A stretch of DNA of 41,434 bases. Source: Myxococcales bacterium. Lineage in GTDB: Bacteria; Myxococcota_A; Polyangia; Polyangiales; Houyiibacteriaceae. Of the stretch, positions 1 to 9,950 are shown in pieces. The number at the start of each line of letters is the position of its first letter. Position 1 is the first letter of the stretch. The stretch covers positions 1 to 41,434 of the forward strand of contig JAHBWH010000061.1 in NCBI GenBank assembly GCA_019637115.1, in the 5' to 3' direction. Under the pieces are notes generated by a model. The model saw only the letters and a program-made list of their open reading frames with translations. It was not told where the DNA came from and did not search any database. The position numbers and the translations under genes were made by a program.

Positions 1-517
1 TGCCCTTGCCCGGATCCGGTTCCGGTTCCGTGTCCGCTTCCGCTGCCGTGTCCGCTGCCGTGTCCGCTGCCGTGTCCGCTGCCGTGTCCGCTGCCGTGTC
101 CGTGTCCGCTTTCGTGTCCGCTTTCGTGTCCGCTGCCGTGTCCGCTGCCGTGTCCGCTGCCGTGTCCGCTGCCGTGTCCGCTTTCGTGTCCGCTTTCGTG
201 TCCGCTTCCGCTTCCGCTTCCGCTTCCGTGCTCGGGTCCGCTTTCGTCCGAAGGGCCGCTCTCTTGCCCGACTCGGCCCGCGCGAGCCTTCTGGCCGATC
301 TGGGCGCCGAGGGCGGCGGCCAGCGGGGGCAACGCGAGGCCGAGCGCGAGCGCGCTCTCGACCCCGTGCACGCCGAGCAGGCGCGAGGTCGCGAGGCCGA
401 CGCCGAGCGCGGCGCTGGCCGCGAGCGACGCGCCGAGGAGGGTCGGGCGTCGCCCGTCGAGGAGGGCGTGCCGCATACGCGCGCGGACGCCGCCGAGGTC
501 GGGGGGAGGGGTGTCGC

Positions 518-521
<4 letters not shown>
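1..521 (-). CDS. Small membrane protein with Gly/Ser/His-rich repetitive tail (C-terminus beyond window)
   Basis: On the minus strand a GTG at 519-521 overlaps the lon stop (GTGA), a typical coupled operon junction, and the frame stays open to the window edge. The first ~35 residues are charged; then come two hydrophobic stretches (starting near LLGASLAASAALGVGL and ESALALGLALPPLAAALG) that look like membrane helices. From about residue 85 the protein is a low-complexity tail of GSGH, GHES and GSGS units with about 16 histidines, written by a 12-bp DNA repeat. Codon use before the tail fits a real gene. No family is recognised. The His/Glu-rich tail could bind divalent metal or be a spacer; both are inference. 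The C-terminal end lies outside the window. Confidence 0.6.
15..231 (+). repeat. Hexamer/12-bp tandem array inside a coding tail
   Basis: The plus strand is built from NNTCCG-type hexamers, mostly arranged as 12-mers TGTCCGCTGCCG and TGTCCGCTTTCG, over about 215 bp. Every unit is a multiple of 6, so the minus-strand frame of the membrane protein is preserved and reads GSGH/ESGH. The same NNTCCG core recurs at 18694-18870. Confidence 0.9.
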
Positions 522-2869
<2,348 letters not shown>

Positions 2870-2972
2870 GGAACGGCGACACGATACGTCGCCGGGGCCG
2901 AAAGGGCGAGAGCCGCCGCGTGGGGTACGTGCTCGGGGGCGTCAGGGACGCCGGGCGACGGGTCGTGCTCGG

Positions 2973-3050
2973 GTGCGGGGCGGGCGCGTTCGATGCGGTC
3001 GATCCGGAAGCGTGCGGGGCGGGCGCGTTCGATGCGGTCGATCCGGAAGC
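2973..3050 (-). repeat. 39-bp direct repeat, two copies, upstream of lon
   Basis: Two identical abutting 39-bp units (2973-3011 and 3012-3050), each containing GCGTTCGATGCGGTCGATCC, followed by degenerate GC-rich remnants to about 3080. They fill the middle of the 244-bp gap between doc and lon, about 100 bp upstream of the lon start, so the lon promoter lies in or near them. Confidence 0.85.
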
Positions 3051-3113
3051 GTTCGGTGCGGGCGGGGATGCGGGCGTTCGGTGTGGTCGGGCTCTCGACG
3101 TCGAGATGGAACG

Positions 3114-3497
3114 CTATGCGGCGACGGGTCTCATCCACGACTCGAGCCAGCGGGTGATCTCCGCTAGGTCAGCGTGACGTCCGATCACCTCTTCGATGAG
3201 GAAGCGCTCGCCCTCGTCGGCGGACACCTCCAAGCGGTAGCCGTTGAGGCGGAGGAAGACGGCGCATCCAGCGAACGCGACCCGTTTGTTCCCGTCGATG
3301 AAGGGGTGGTTGGTCGCGAGGCTCTGGAGGAGCGCGGCGGCCTGCGTCGAGAGCGCGTCGTAGTAGCCGGAGCGCGGGCGTGCGAGCGCGCTCTCGAGCA
3401 GGCCGAGGTCGCGGACGCCCGAGCGTCCGCCGAAGCGCTCCAGCAGCCGCGCGTGCAGGTGGAGGATCTCCTCGGTGGTCGGGAAGATGGTGCGCAT
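3114..3497 (-). CDS. doc: Doc-type Fic-fold toxin
   Basis: 127-aa protein of the Fic/Doc superfamily. The Fic motif is HPFIDGNKR at residues 64-72, the Doc variant (HxFx[D/A]GNKR), in which Lys-Arg replaces the second Gly of AMP-transferring Fic enzymes. Characterised Doc phosphorylates and inactivates elongation factor Tu; that activity here is inferred from the motif. Length is the usual ~125 aa. ATG start at 3495-3497. It is preceded at 22 bp by a ribbon-helix-helix antitoxin gene on the same strand, the antitoxin-first order of type II modules. No truncation is seen, so the toxin looks potentially active. Confidence 0.93.
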   Translation of the reverse strand: MRTIFPTTEEILHLHARLLERFGGRSGVRDLGLLESALARPRSGYYDALSTQAAALLQSLATNHPFIDGNKRVAFAGCAVFLRLNGYRLEVSADEGERFLIEEVIGRHADLAEITRWLESWMRPVAA

Positions 3498-3519
3498 GGT
3501 GGGGTGGCCAGGGTGGCGG

Positions 3520-3729
3520 TCAGCGCGCGAGCCGCTCGAGCAGCTCGGCGTGCTCGTCGAGCACCGCCTCGGTCGCCTGACGGAACGCGGGGCGTACCCG
3601 CTCGCGCGCCAGGTACTGCTCGGCTGCCTCGGTCAGCACCGACGAGAGCGTGCGGCCGGACTCGGAGGCGTGCTGACGCAGCGCTTCGAGGAGCTCGGGG
3701 GGCATCTGCGAGCTGAATTTCGTGACCAC
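3520..3729 (-). CDS. Ribbon-helix-helix antitoxin partner of Doc
   Basis: 69-aa protein. The N-terminal half (TKFSSQMPPELLEALRQHAS, then SGRTLSSVLTEAAEQYLARE) has the strand-helix-helix pattern of CopG/MetJ-type ribbon-helix-helix DNA-binding proteins. The C-terminal part is a charged helix that would neutralise the toxin. The classical Doc partner Phd has a different fold, but RHH-Doc pairings are known. Start taken as GTG 3727-3729, which leaves only two residues before the DNA-binding strand. The likely operator lies 30 bp upstream. Confidence 0.85.
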   Translation of the reverse strand: MVTKFSSQMPPELLEALRQHASESGRTLSSVLTEAAEQYLARERVRPAFRQATEAVLDEHAELLERLAR

Positions 3730-3758
3730 GAGCGGACGATGTGGCTGTGGCGTGGAGG

Positions 3759-3787
3759 CGTCAAGATGGATCTTGATTCGTCTTGAT
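3759..3787 (-). promoter_or_regulatory. Palindromic operator/promoter of the doc module
   Basis: TCAAGATGGATCTTGA (3761-3776) is a perfect 7-2-7 palindrome, followed by a third half-site TCTTGAT (3781-3787). On the minus strand one arm contains TTGACG, a good -35 box; 17 bp later comes CATCGT, a weak -10, then the antitoxin start. Repeated short half-sites over the -35 are typical of RHH-type autorepression. The palindrome is seen directly; its function is inferred. Confidence 0.6.
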
Positions 3788-3858
3788 GAGGCCTGTGATG
3801 GCGCGGGGTGCGGAGCCGCGGGCTAGCCGTTGGGGGCCGGAGTGGATGGGCGCCGGAC

Positions 3859-4010
3859 GGGAGACGGGAGCCGGACGGGAGCCGGACGGGAGCCGGGAGC
3901 CGGACGGGAGTCGACGGGAGCGGACGGGAGCCGGACGGGAGTCGACGGGAGCCGGACGGGCGCCGACGGGAGTTCGGGAGCTGGACGGGGAGTCGACGGG
4001 AGCTGGGCAG
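3859..4010. repeat. 10-11-bp minisatellite between antitoxin operator and RelA-like gene
   Basis: About 150 bp of alternating GGGAGCCGGAC (11 bp) and GGGAGTCGAC (10 bp) units with scattered substitutions. Together with the operator this accounts for the roughly 300-bp non-coding interval 3730-4029. The array ends in a GGGCAGGGGCAGGGGACT block that abuts the stop codon of the next gene (4030). Confidence 0.85.
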
Positions 4011-4029
4011 GGGCAGGGGACTTTTTGGA

Positions 4030-5163
4030 CTATTCGTCTTCGTCCCGGAGGTGCCACTCCCTGCTGCCGGGTCCTGGGTCTGCGCGGGTGCCGGCGATGC
4101 CGACCTTCAGCCGAGTCATCACGGCGTGCCGCTGCCGGTCCTTGTACGCAGCGTGGCTAGCGTCGCCGCGCTCGTTGTGGACGTCCGTCTCTTGGTCGAG
4201 GATCTGGAACTCGGTCTGCACGAAGATGACGCGGCCGAGCGCCCAGGCGGCCGGGGGGGCCTCGGCGAGCATGGCGTCCGAGAGGCGGACGGGCATGTCG
4301 ACCACGAAGTGCACCACCCGGTAGTTCGCCGACGAGAAGACGTTGTCGACGAGGCCGCCGCCGTCGTCCTCGAGGTCGAGCGCGAGCTGGAGCCCCGGCA
4401 GGTGGGGGCGCAGCTCCGGCCGCGAGGCGCAGTAGCGGTGGAAGGGGATGAGCGTGTTCGTGGACTCGTTCGGGATGACGTAGTTGAAGGGGAAGACCTC
4501 GCGCATCAGGTGCGTGAGCACCGGGAAGACGTCATCCACCGACCGCGTCACGACCCGGAAGCGGAGCTTGTCGTAGATCTGCGCGGCGCTGACCTCGCTC
4601 TTCGAGAGCAGCTTCGTGTAGAGCGAGTCCTTGTTCTTGCGGCCGCCGATGAACTCGACGATCGGGAAGCCCGCCGCGAGCGCCTCGCCGATCACGCGGT
4701 AGACCTTCTGCTCGACCAGGTGGAAGACCTCCTCGTCCGAGGTCGGGAGCATGAAGAGCAGCTCGCGGCCCTCGAGGTGATGGATGATGTGCATCACCTT
4801 CAGGATCGTGCACGCGCAGAGCTGTCGGTGGCCCTTGCCGGACGCGAGCGCGAGCAGCTCCGCCAGGTCGAGGCTCGCGACGGGCTTCGGGATGGGGAAG
4901 TCGAACTTCCGCCGGAGATAGCTCATCGCCGAGTGCTTGATGGCCTCGGAGCGCGCGCGATCGATCGGGTTCGAGAGGTCGACCTCCTGCGCGTGCAGGA
5001 ATCGCGCGATCTCGCCCTCGTCGGCGAAGTTCAGGCGGTGCCAGTCGATGACCGAGCCGCCGCGGAGCAGCAGGCGGATCGCCTCGAGCTCCGAGAGGCT
5101 GAGCTGCGTCAGCTCGCGGTAACGATCCGTCGACGCGCTCGGGCTCAAGGGGTCGGCTCCCAC
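4030..5163 (-). CDS. RelA/SpoT-fold nucleotidyltransferase-like protein (TIGR04552-type)
   Basis: 377-aa cytosolic protein. The C-terminal half follows the order of the (p)ppGpp synthetase domain: GGRKNKDSLYTKLL (173-186), like the ATP-binding R-K-x-S-x-Y/W-K segment; IYDKLRFRVV (196-205) with Asp198 at the catalytic Asp; ANYRVVHFVVDMP (279-291), like the GYxSLHTxV strand; and QTEFQI (316-321) with Glu318 where RelA has EVQIRT, then DVHNERGDASHAAYKD, like the MHxxAExGxAAHWxYK helix. The N-terminal ~160 residues are not an HD hydrolase and have no TGS or ACT domain. I believe this corresponds to the myxobacterial TIGR04552 family, from memory. Activity is unproven. Start GTG 5161-5163; no strong ribosome site. 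Confidence 0.7.
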   Translation of the reverse strand: MGADPLSPSASTDRYRELTQLSLSELEAIRLLLRGGSVIDWHRLNFADEGEIARFLHAQEVDLSNPIDRARSEAIKHSAMSYLRRKFDFPIPKPVASLDLAELLALASGKGHRQLCACTILKVMHIIHHLEGRELLFMLPTSDEEVFHLVEQKVYRVIGEALAAGFPIVEFIGGRKNKDSLYTKLLSKSEVSAAQIYDKLRFRVVTRSVDDVFPVLTHLMREVFPFNYVIPNESTNTLIPFHRYCASRPELRPHLPGLQLALDLEDDGGGLVDNVFSSANYRVVHFVVDMPVRLSDAMLAEAPPAAWALGRVIFVQTEFQILDQETDVHNERGDASHAAYKDRQRHAVMTRLKVGIAGTRADPGPGSREWHLRDEDE

Positions 5164-5287
5164 CGGGTGAGCATGTCACGCGCGAGCGAGCGACGCGACG
5201 CGTGGGGGGCCGAAACGGAGAGAGCACGTCCCGTGGATGCGGGGCGTGCTCTCGTCGGCAGAGGAGGCGTCGAGACCATCCGAGAGA

Positions 5288-5482
5288 TCAGGAGCGGCCG
5301 GCGGTCGACGAGGCGCCGTCGGCGGTCGAGCGGGCGGCGTCCTGGGCGCGTCCGAGGGAGAGGGTCCCGTAGAAGATGCCGACCGTGATGCCGAGGACCG
5401 CGATGTTGCCCCAGAGCGCGCCGTTGCAACCGGTCGCGAAGAGGGGGGCGGAGAGGGCGATCACGGTCAGCAGCTTCGACAT
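5288..5482 (-). CDS. Small lipoprotein with one membrane segment
   Basis: 64-aa protein starting MSKLLTVIALSAPLFATGC, a signal peptide ending in a lipobox-like ATG-C with Cys19, then a hydrophobic segment (IAVLGITVGIFYGTLSL) and a short Ser/Ala/Asp tail. The start at 5480-5482 is supported by GAGGAGG six bases upstream; longer readings of the frame lack this and run into repeats. No family recognised. A perfect 20-bp palindrome lies in its leader. Membrane location follows from the signal; no function can be stated. Confidence 0.75.
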   Translation of the reverse strand: MSKLLTVIALSAPLFATGCNGALWGNIAVLGITVGIFYGTLSLGRAQDAARSTADGASSTAGRS

Positions 5483-5501
5483 GGAAAACCTCCTCGACGC
5501 G

Positions 5502-5521
5502 AGCTCGCCTCGAGGCGAGCT
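5502..5521 (-). promoter_or_regulatory. Perfect 20-bp palindrome in the small lipoprotein leader
   Basis: AGCTCGCCTCGAGGCGAGCT reads identically on both strands and ends 20 bp upstream of the start codon, just before the ribosome site. Further upstream on the minus strand are TTGACC (5573-5578) and TACGAG (5552-5557), a possible but short-spaced promoter, preceded by a small hairpin GCTTCT-ATC-AGAAGC (5579-5593). The palindrome could be a regulator site or, in RNA, a translation-controlling hairpin. Confidence 0.45.
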
Positions 5522-5643
5522 GGGGGCCCGTGGGCCACCATGTAGGACATGCTCGTACAGCTCGCGTCGAGCGGTCAAGCTTCTATCAGAAGCCTCCGAA
5601 CGCGCCAACGCCAAAAGTGGAGGGTGTGGGGGTTTTGCGCAGT

Positions 5644-5717
5644 GAAAGAGGTCCAAGAGTCCCCTGCCCCTGCCCCTGCCCATGCCTTTGCCCCGCTCCC
5701 TGAAAGAGGTCCAAGAG
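5644..5717 (+). repeat. Direct repeat flanking a CCCCTG run
   Basis: GAAAGAGGTCCAAGAG occurs at 5644-5659 and 5702-5717. Between the copies lies TCCCCTGCCCCTGCCCCTGC-type sequence, one of four copies of the AGTCCCCTGCCCCTGCC motif found in this window (others near 4010-4025, 6010-6032 and 6160-6190). Part of the 708-bp non-coding junction 5483-6190. Confidence 0.8.
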
Positions 5718-5743
5718 CCTTCTCCCTTCTCCGGCTTGCCTCC

Positions 5744-5839
5744 GGCTTGCCCCTTCTCCGGCTCGCCCCTTCTCCGGCTCGCCCCTTCTCCGGCTCGCCC
5801 CTTCTCCGGCTCGCCCCTTCTCCGGCTCGCCCCTTCTCT
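5744..5839. repeat. 16-bp tandem repeat, six copies
   Basis: Six consecutive 16-bp units GGCTCGCCCCTTCTCC; the first has GGCTTG and the last ends TTCTCT. The array lies between the small lipoprotein and the kinase gene, just downstream of the duplicated kinase 3' end. No open frame through it has convincing coding character. Confidence 0.92.
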
Positions 5840-5878
5840 GGCTTCCCTCTCCGCTCCCCGCAGCTACCCGCTGCACGT

Positions 5879-6207
5879 CGACATTCCACGTCTCTTTCGC
5901 GTCACCGGTCGTTTCGCGTGGCGCAAGGCGGGCCTTGGCGCGAGGCGGGCCTTGGGCGAGCCCGCGCAGTCCCGAAGCGCACGCCGCGCCTCCAAGCCTC
6001 CGGGCAGGGGCAAGCAGGGGCAGGGGACTGATTCAGAACCTATGCACGACATTCCACGTCTCTTTCGCGTCGCCGGTCGGTTCGCGTGGGCACAAGGGGG
6101 ACCGTGGGCGAGCCCATGGAGTCCTGAAGAGCGCACGCCGCGCCTCCCGAAGCCTTCGGGCAGGGGCAGGGGCACGGGCAGGGGACTGATTCAGAACCTG
6201 TGTACGA
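5879..6207 (-). repeat. ~165-bp tandem duplication carrying the kinase gene's last codons
   Basis: Two diverged copies: 5879-6047 and 6048-6207. Both start GACATTCCACGTCTCTTTCG, both contain GCGAGCCC, ACGCCGCGCCTCC and a GGGCAGGGGCAGGGG run, and both end GGGGACTGATTCAGAACCT followed by (A/G)TG(C/T)AC. On the minus strand that end reads VVHRF-stop. In the copy at 6191-6207 it is the real C-terminus of the kinase; in the other copy (6030-6047) it is a non-coding relic. So the gene end plus about 150 bp of flank were duplicated in tandem. Confidence 0.88.
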
Positions 6208-8695
6208 CCCGCTCGGTCTGGTTCGGCACGATCGTCACGCGCTGCCGGTGCACCTGGCCGTCGGCCGTGCGCAGCTCGACCGTGTGGTCGCCCGCCGGGA
6301 GCTGCAACGACGGGATGGGCGTGTTGCCGCGACGGCGGCCGTCGATGAAGACCTCCGACCACGGCAGCGAGTTGACGACGAGCGTCCCTCGGCCCCGCGC
6401 CGCGGGCTCCATCGTGGGCGCGGGCTCCCTCGTGATCGTCATCACCGTCGGCTCGGTCATCTGCACAGGTCGCATGACGTCGACCGCGGCGATCATCTCC
6501 ATCGTGGGCGCCATCACCGGCGGCTCGGCCATCGCTGGCGGCTCGACCGGGGCCTCCGCGACGGGCTCCATCGTCACCTCGGCGACCTGCTCGGGCACCT
6601 CCGGCGGGGCCTCGGGCAGCGCGTCGGGCGCCATGGTCGCGGCGGACTCGATGGGCGCGCTGGCGACCTCGACGCCGCCCGCGATGAGCAGGACGTCGAG
6701 CATCGCGGTCGTTCCGTCGCCGACCTCGATCTGGCGCGTCTCCGGCCGATAACCCTCCGCGACCACCTCGAGCACGCGGCGCCCGGCGGGGATGGCGTCG
6801 ATGCGGAGTGGCGCGCGCCCGCGGCTCACGCCATCGATGCGGACCTCGGCGCCGACGTCGGGGACGGTGCGGACCTCCACCGAGCCGACGGCGCTGCCAC
6901 CGCCGATGAACGCAAGCGCTCCGCCCACCCCGAGCCCGATGAGCAGCAGGCCGCCCACCACCGCCAGGAGGATGGTCTTGCCCTTGCCCGACGAGGGTCG
7001 AGAGCCGAGCGCGTTCGTGTCGATCCGCGCCATCTCCATCGTCGGGAGGTTCTTCTGGCGCTGGTCGGGCGGGGCGTCGAAGCCCCCGGGCGGTGGTGCA
7101 AAGCCACCTGGAGCCGGGTCCTCGAAGGCCAACGTCGGGCGGTCGTCCCCGAGCTGCCCGAGCTGTCCTAGGCCGGGCTGCGGCGCGGGTGCGCCCATCG
7201 GCATCGGCGCACCCATCGGCATCGGCGCAGGCATCGGCGCCGGGCCAGGCCGGGGCCCGGGCATGAGCCCTGGGGTCGGAGCGGGCATCGGGGCGGGCAT
7301 CGGGCCCGGTTGTGGACCCGACTGCACGCGCATCGGCGGCGCGAAGACCTGGACGGCAGGCTGTGGCGCAGAGCGCGGGTCAGGCCGGGTCGCGGGCTCC
7401 GAGACGACGTCCATCTCGTCCGCCGAGAAGAAGATCTGCGTCGGCGACGCGTCGAGCTCGTCGAGCTGCCCATCCTGCAGCGCCTCGAAGGGCGAGGCGG
7501 AGATCATCGTCGACTCGCCCACCATGTCGTCGTCGAAGTCGTCGGGCTCGGGCGGCGGCGCGGCGACCGCGCGCGGCGGCGGGGGCGCCGGGCGCGGCGC
7601 GGGGGGGGGCGGGCGATGCGTGACGCGGCCACCGCCGGCCATCGTGTCCCGCAGCGCCGGCTGCGGCGGCGCGCCTTGGACCGAGGGGCGGCCGACGGTC
7701 GAGTAGCTGTCGAGCCGTCCCTTCTCCTCGTCCATCTCCTTCGTGAAGGCCGAGCGCATCCACGCCGCGAGCTTCGAGGTCGTGAAGGGCGGCCGCTGCG
7801 TGGCGATGAACTCCTGCAGCGCCTCCTGCATCTCGCCGGCCGTCTGCCAACGATCGGCCGGCTCGCGCGCGAGCGCCTTCATCACGATCGCGTCGAACTC
7901 GCGCGGGACATCGGGGACCATCTCCGAGGGCGGCGCGACGGCGGCGTGGCGCACCTTCTCGAGCGTCGAGAAGTCGCTCTCGCCGACGAAGAGGCGGTCG
8001 GCCGTGAGCATCTCGTACATGCAGGTGCCCACCGCAAATACGTCCGAGCGCAGATCGATCGGCAACCCGCGGACCTGCTCGGGGCTCATGTAGCCGAACT
8101 TGCCCTTGAGGACGCCGGCCTGCGTCTTGGTCGTCCGCGACGCCGCTTTCGCGATGCCGAAGTCGATCAGCTTCACGGCGCCGTCGTAGCTGACGAGGAT
8201 GTTCTGCGGGCTGATGTCGCGGTGGATGAGGTTGAGCGGCTGGCCGCGTCGGTCGCGCTTGGTGTGCGCGTACTCGAGGGCCTCGCACATCTTGCTGGCG
8301 ATGAACGCGACCATCGCCGGAGGCATGCGCTTCCGCATGCGCCGGAAGCGGTTCATGATCTGGAGCAGGTCCTTGCCCCAGACGTACTCCATCGCGATGT
8401 AGTGCGAGTCGCCGATCTTCCCGAGCTCGTAGATGGGGACGATGTTCGCGTGGCCGAGCTGGCCCGCGATCTTCGCCTCATCGATGAACATCTCGATGAA
8501 GTCTTGGTCCTCCGCCATGGTCGGGAGGATTCGCTTGATCGCGATGATCTTCTCGAAGCCCTCGATGCCGAAGGACTTGGACAAGAAGACCTCGGCCATC
8601 CCGCCCACGGCAATACGATCCAAGAGGAGGTATTTCCCGAAGGGGATGACGCGATTCTGTGGTTTGGCGGCCCCAGTGGGGTTTCCCATCCCCAT
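6191..8695 (-). CDS. Transmembrane Ser/Thr protein kinase with two PEGA domains
   Basis: 834-aa Hanks-type kinase. The kinase domain (~18-300) has the glycine loop IAVGGMAEVF, Lys54 in IAIKR, HRDISPQN (158-165), DFG (178-180) and a MSPEQ activation segment, so all catalytic residues are present. A long Pro/Ala/Met-rich linker follows, then one membrane helix (~571-592, TILLAVVGGLLLIGLGVG). The periplasmic part holds two PEGA-type repeats (from GSVEVRTVPDVGAEVRIDG and from GTLVVNSLPWSEVFIDGRRR). This cytosolic-kinase/outside-PEGA layout is common in myxobacteria; PEGA domains are thought to sense or bind surface components. ATG start at 8693-8695. Its last codons are duplicated downstream. Confidence 0.95.
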   Translation of the reverse strand: MGMGNPTGAAKPQNRVIPFGKYLLLDRIAVGGMAEVFLSKSFGIEGFEKIIAIKRILPTMAEDQDFIEMFIDEAKIAGQLGHANIVPIYELGKIGDSHYIAMEYVWGKDLLQIMNRFRRMRKRMPPAMVAFIASKMCEALEYAHTKRDRRGQPLNLIHRDISPQNILVSYDGAVKLIDFGIAKAASRTTKTQAGVLKGKFGYMSPEQVRGLPIDLRSDVFAVGTCMYEMLTADRLFVGESDFSTLEKVRHAAVAPPSEMVPDVPREFDAIVMKALAREPADRWQTAGEMQEALQEFIATQRPPFTTSKLAAWMRSAFTKEMDEEKGRLDSYSTVGRPSVQGAPPQPALRDTMAGGGRVTHRPPPPAPRPAPPPPRAVAAPPPEPDDFDDDMVGESTMISASPFEALQDGQLDELDASPTQIFFSADEMDVVSEPATRPDPRSAPQPAVQVFAPPMRVQSGPQPGPMPAPMPAPTPGLMPGPRPGPAPMPAPMPMGAPMPMGAPAPQPGLGQLGQLGDDRPTLAFEDPAPGGFAPPPGGFDAPPDQRQKNLPTMEMARIDTNALGSRPSSGKGKTILLAVVGGLLLIGLGVGGALAFIGGGSAVGSVEVRTVPDVGAEVRIDGVSRGRAPLRIDAIPAGRRVLEVVAEGYRPETRQIEVGDGTTAMLDVLLIAGGVEVASAPIESAATMAPDALPEAPPEVPEQVAEVTMEPVAEAPVEPPAMAEPPVMAPTMEMIAAVDVMRPVQMTEPTVMTITREPAPTMEPAARGRGTLVVNSLPWSEVFIDGRRRGNTPIPSLQLPAGDHTVELRTADGQVHRQRVTIVPNQTERVVHRF

Positions 8696-8920
8696 GCCTC
8701 GATGGTGCCGGTCCGTCCCTTGGGAATCAAGACCGAGGTGAAATTTCCAGTAGCTTTGGTCGCCGAACGACGTTCAAGCGCCTACATGTGACCGAACATG
8801 GGGGCTGAAAGCCGTGGTCTTTAGACCCCATTGGGTGTTCCAGACGGCAGCATGGCCGCCAGAACGGCAGAGGGGCCGACCCGAAGGCCGACCCCCACCC
8901 TGCCGAAGGTTCCGCGAGGC

Positions 8921-9856
8921 TCAGTCGGAGACGACCGTGCCCTTGGTCGCTGCGACCGCGGTGAAGTCGATGCCGACGGAGATGGCGCCGCAGTCGCCAG
9001 TGGCCGGGTCATGGTTGAGGTCAGCCAATCCGGAGAGGAGGGTTCGCACGGTGTCGGCGCCCACACCGAGGCCTTCACCCAGAGCGGCCAACTCGTCGAT
9101 GTCGAGGCCGCCGCCGATCATGCCAGCCGACAGGGTATTGTCAGCGTTGATGGTCGCCTGGAGCTGGGCTGAGCGGATGTTCAACTCGAGGTTCGTGGCA
9201 CCGTCGAAGGGGATCACGATCGGGAAATTTGCCAGTGGTCCGGCCCGGACGACTCGCCCTTGCGTTCGAGCGCCACCCACCGTGATGATCGGGTTGCCGC
9301 CAGCGTCAACGCTGTCTGCGTCGATGTTGAAGGTCTGACCAGGCGCCGGGCGGCCACCCGTGAGCATGGGCGGGTTTCCATCGACGGTCTGTCCAAGGTA
9401 GAGGTTGACCGTGACGTTGCTGTCGGCGGTGGTCTCGACGCCCTCGAGCTCGACCAGAACGATGATGGTGCCGTCAGCTAGCGCCTCGGCGATTTGCGCG
9501 TCGAGGTCACCCGCCAGGGCGACGAGCGAAGGCGCCAACGCAGCGAGCTGGTTGTCAATGCCCGGGGTTCCATCGGGATGGGTGAAATCTAGCTGGAAGC
9601 AGCTCTCGGCGTCGGTCTCGTCCGAGATGCGCCCGTCGAGGTTGAAGCCGCGCACGACACCGGCGGGGTCCTCCTCCGGAATGCCGAGCGTGTCGACGAC
9701 GTAAAAGCAATCACCGCAGCTGAGGGGTTCAGGTGGGAGGGCGGTGTCGCTGCCCGTCCCGCCGTCCGTCCCCGGGCTGTCGTCGTCGCCGCAGCCGATG
9801 CCAAACACGAGGCCGGTCGAGAAGACCGCACTCCAAGCCAACTTCTTCCAATTCAT
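8921..9856 (-). CDS. Predicted secreted lipoprotein, function unknown
   Basis: 311 aa. The leader MNWKKLAWSAVFSTGLVFGI ends in GC (Cys22), a lipobox. An Asp/Gly/Thr-rich linker (DDDSPGTDGGTGSD) follows, typical of myxobacterial surface lipoproteins, then a CGDCFYVVDTLGIP segment with a Cys pair and a body of short beta-like segments (for example GTIIVLVELEGVETT, VTVNLYLG). Start ATG 9854-9856 with GGAGG eight bases upstream. No domain is recognised. It is divergent from the MopE-like gene across 583 bp, and 225 bp separate it from the kinase start downstream. Confidence 0.8.
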   Translation of the reverse strand: MNWKKLAWSAVFSTGLVFGIGCGDDDSPGTDGGTGSDTALPPEPLSCGDCFYVVDTLGIPEEDPAGVVRGFNLDGRISDETDAESCFQLDFTHPDGTPGIDNQLAALAPSLVALAGDLDAQIAEALADGTIIVLVELEGVETTADSNVTVNLYLGQTVDGNPPMLTGGRPAPGQTFNIDADSVDAGGNPIITVGGARTQGRVVRAGPLANFPIVIPFDGATNLELNIRSAQLQATINADNTLSAGMIGGGLDIDELAALGEGLGVGADTVRTLLSGLADLNHDPATGDCGAISVGIDFTAVAATKGTVVSD

Positions 9857-9950
9857 CCCGATTGCCTCCTTCGTGGGGCATCACCCCGAGCGGTGGGCCT
9901 TGTATCACGGGCCCAGATGCCACCACAAGCTAGATGCCCGGCACGCTAAC

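Noticed and set aside
8816-8827. Palindrome GGTCT-TT-AGACC upstream of the kinase
   Set aside because: Only 5 bp per arm; expected by chance in a 225-bp gap, and no promoter could be fitted around it.
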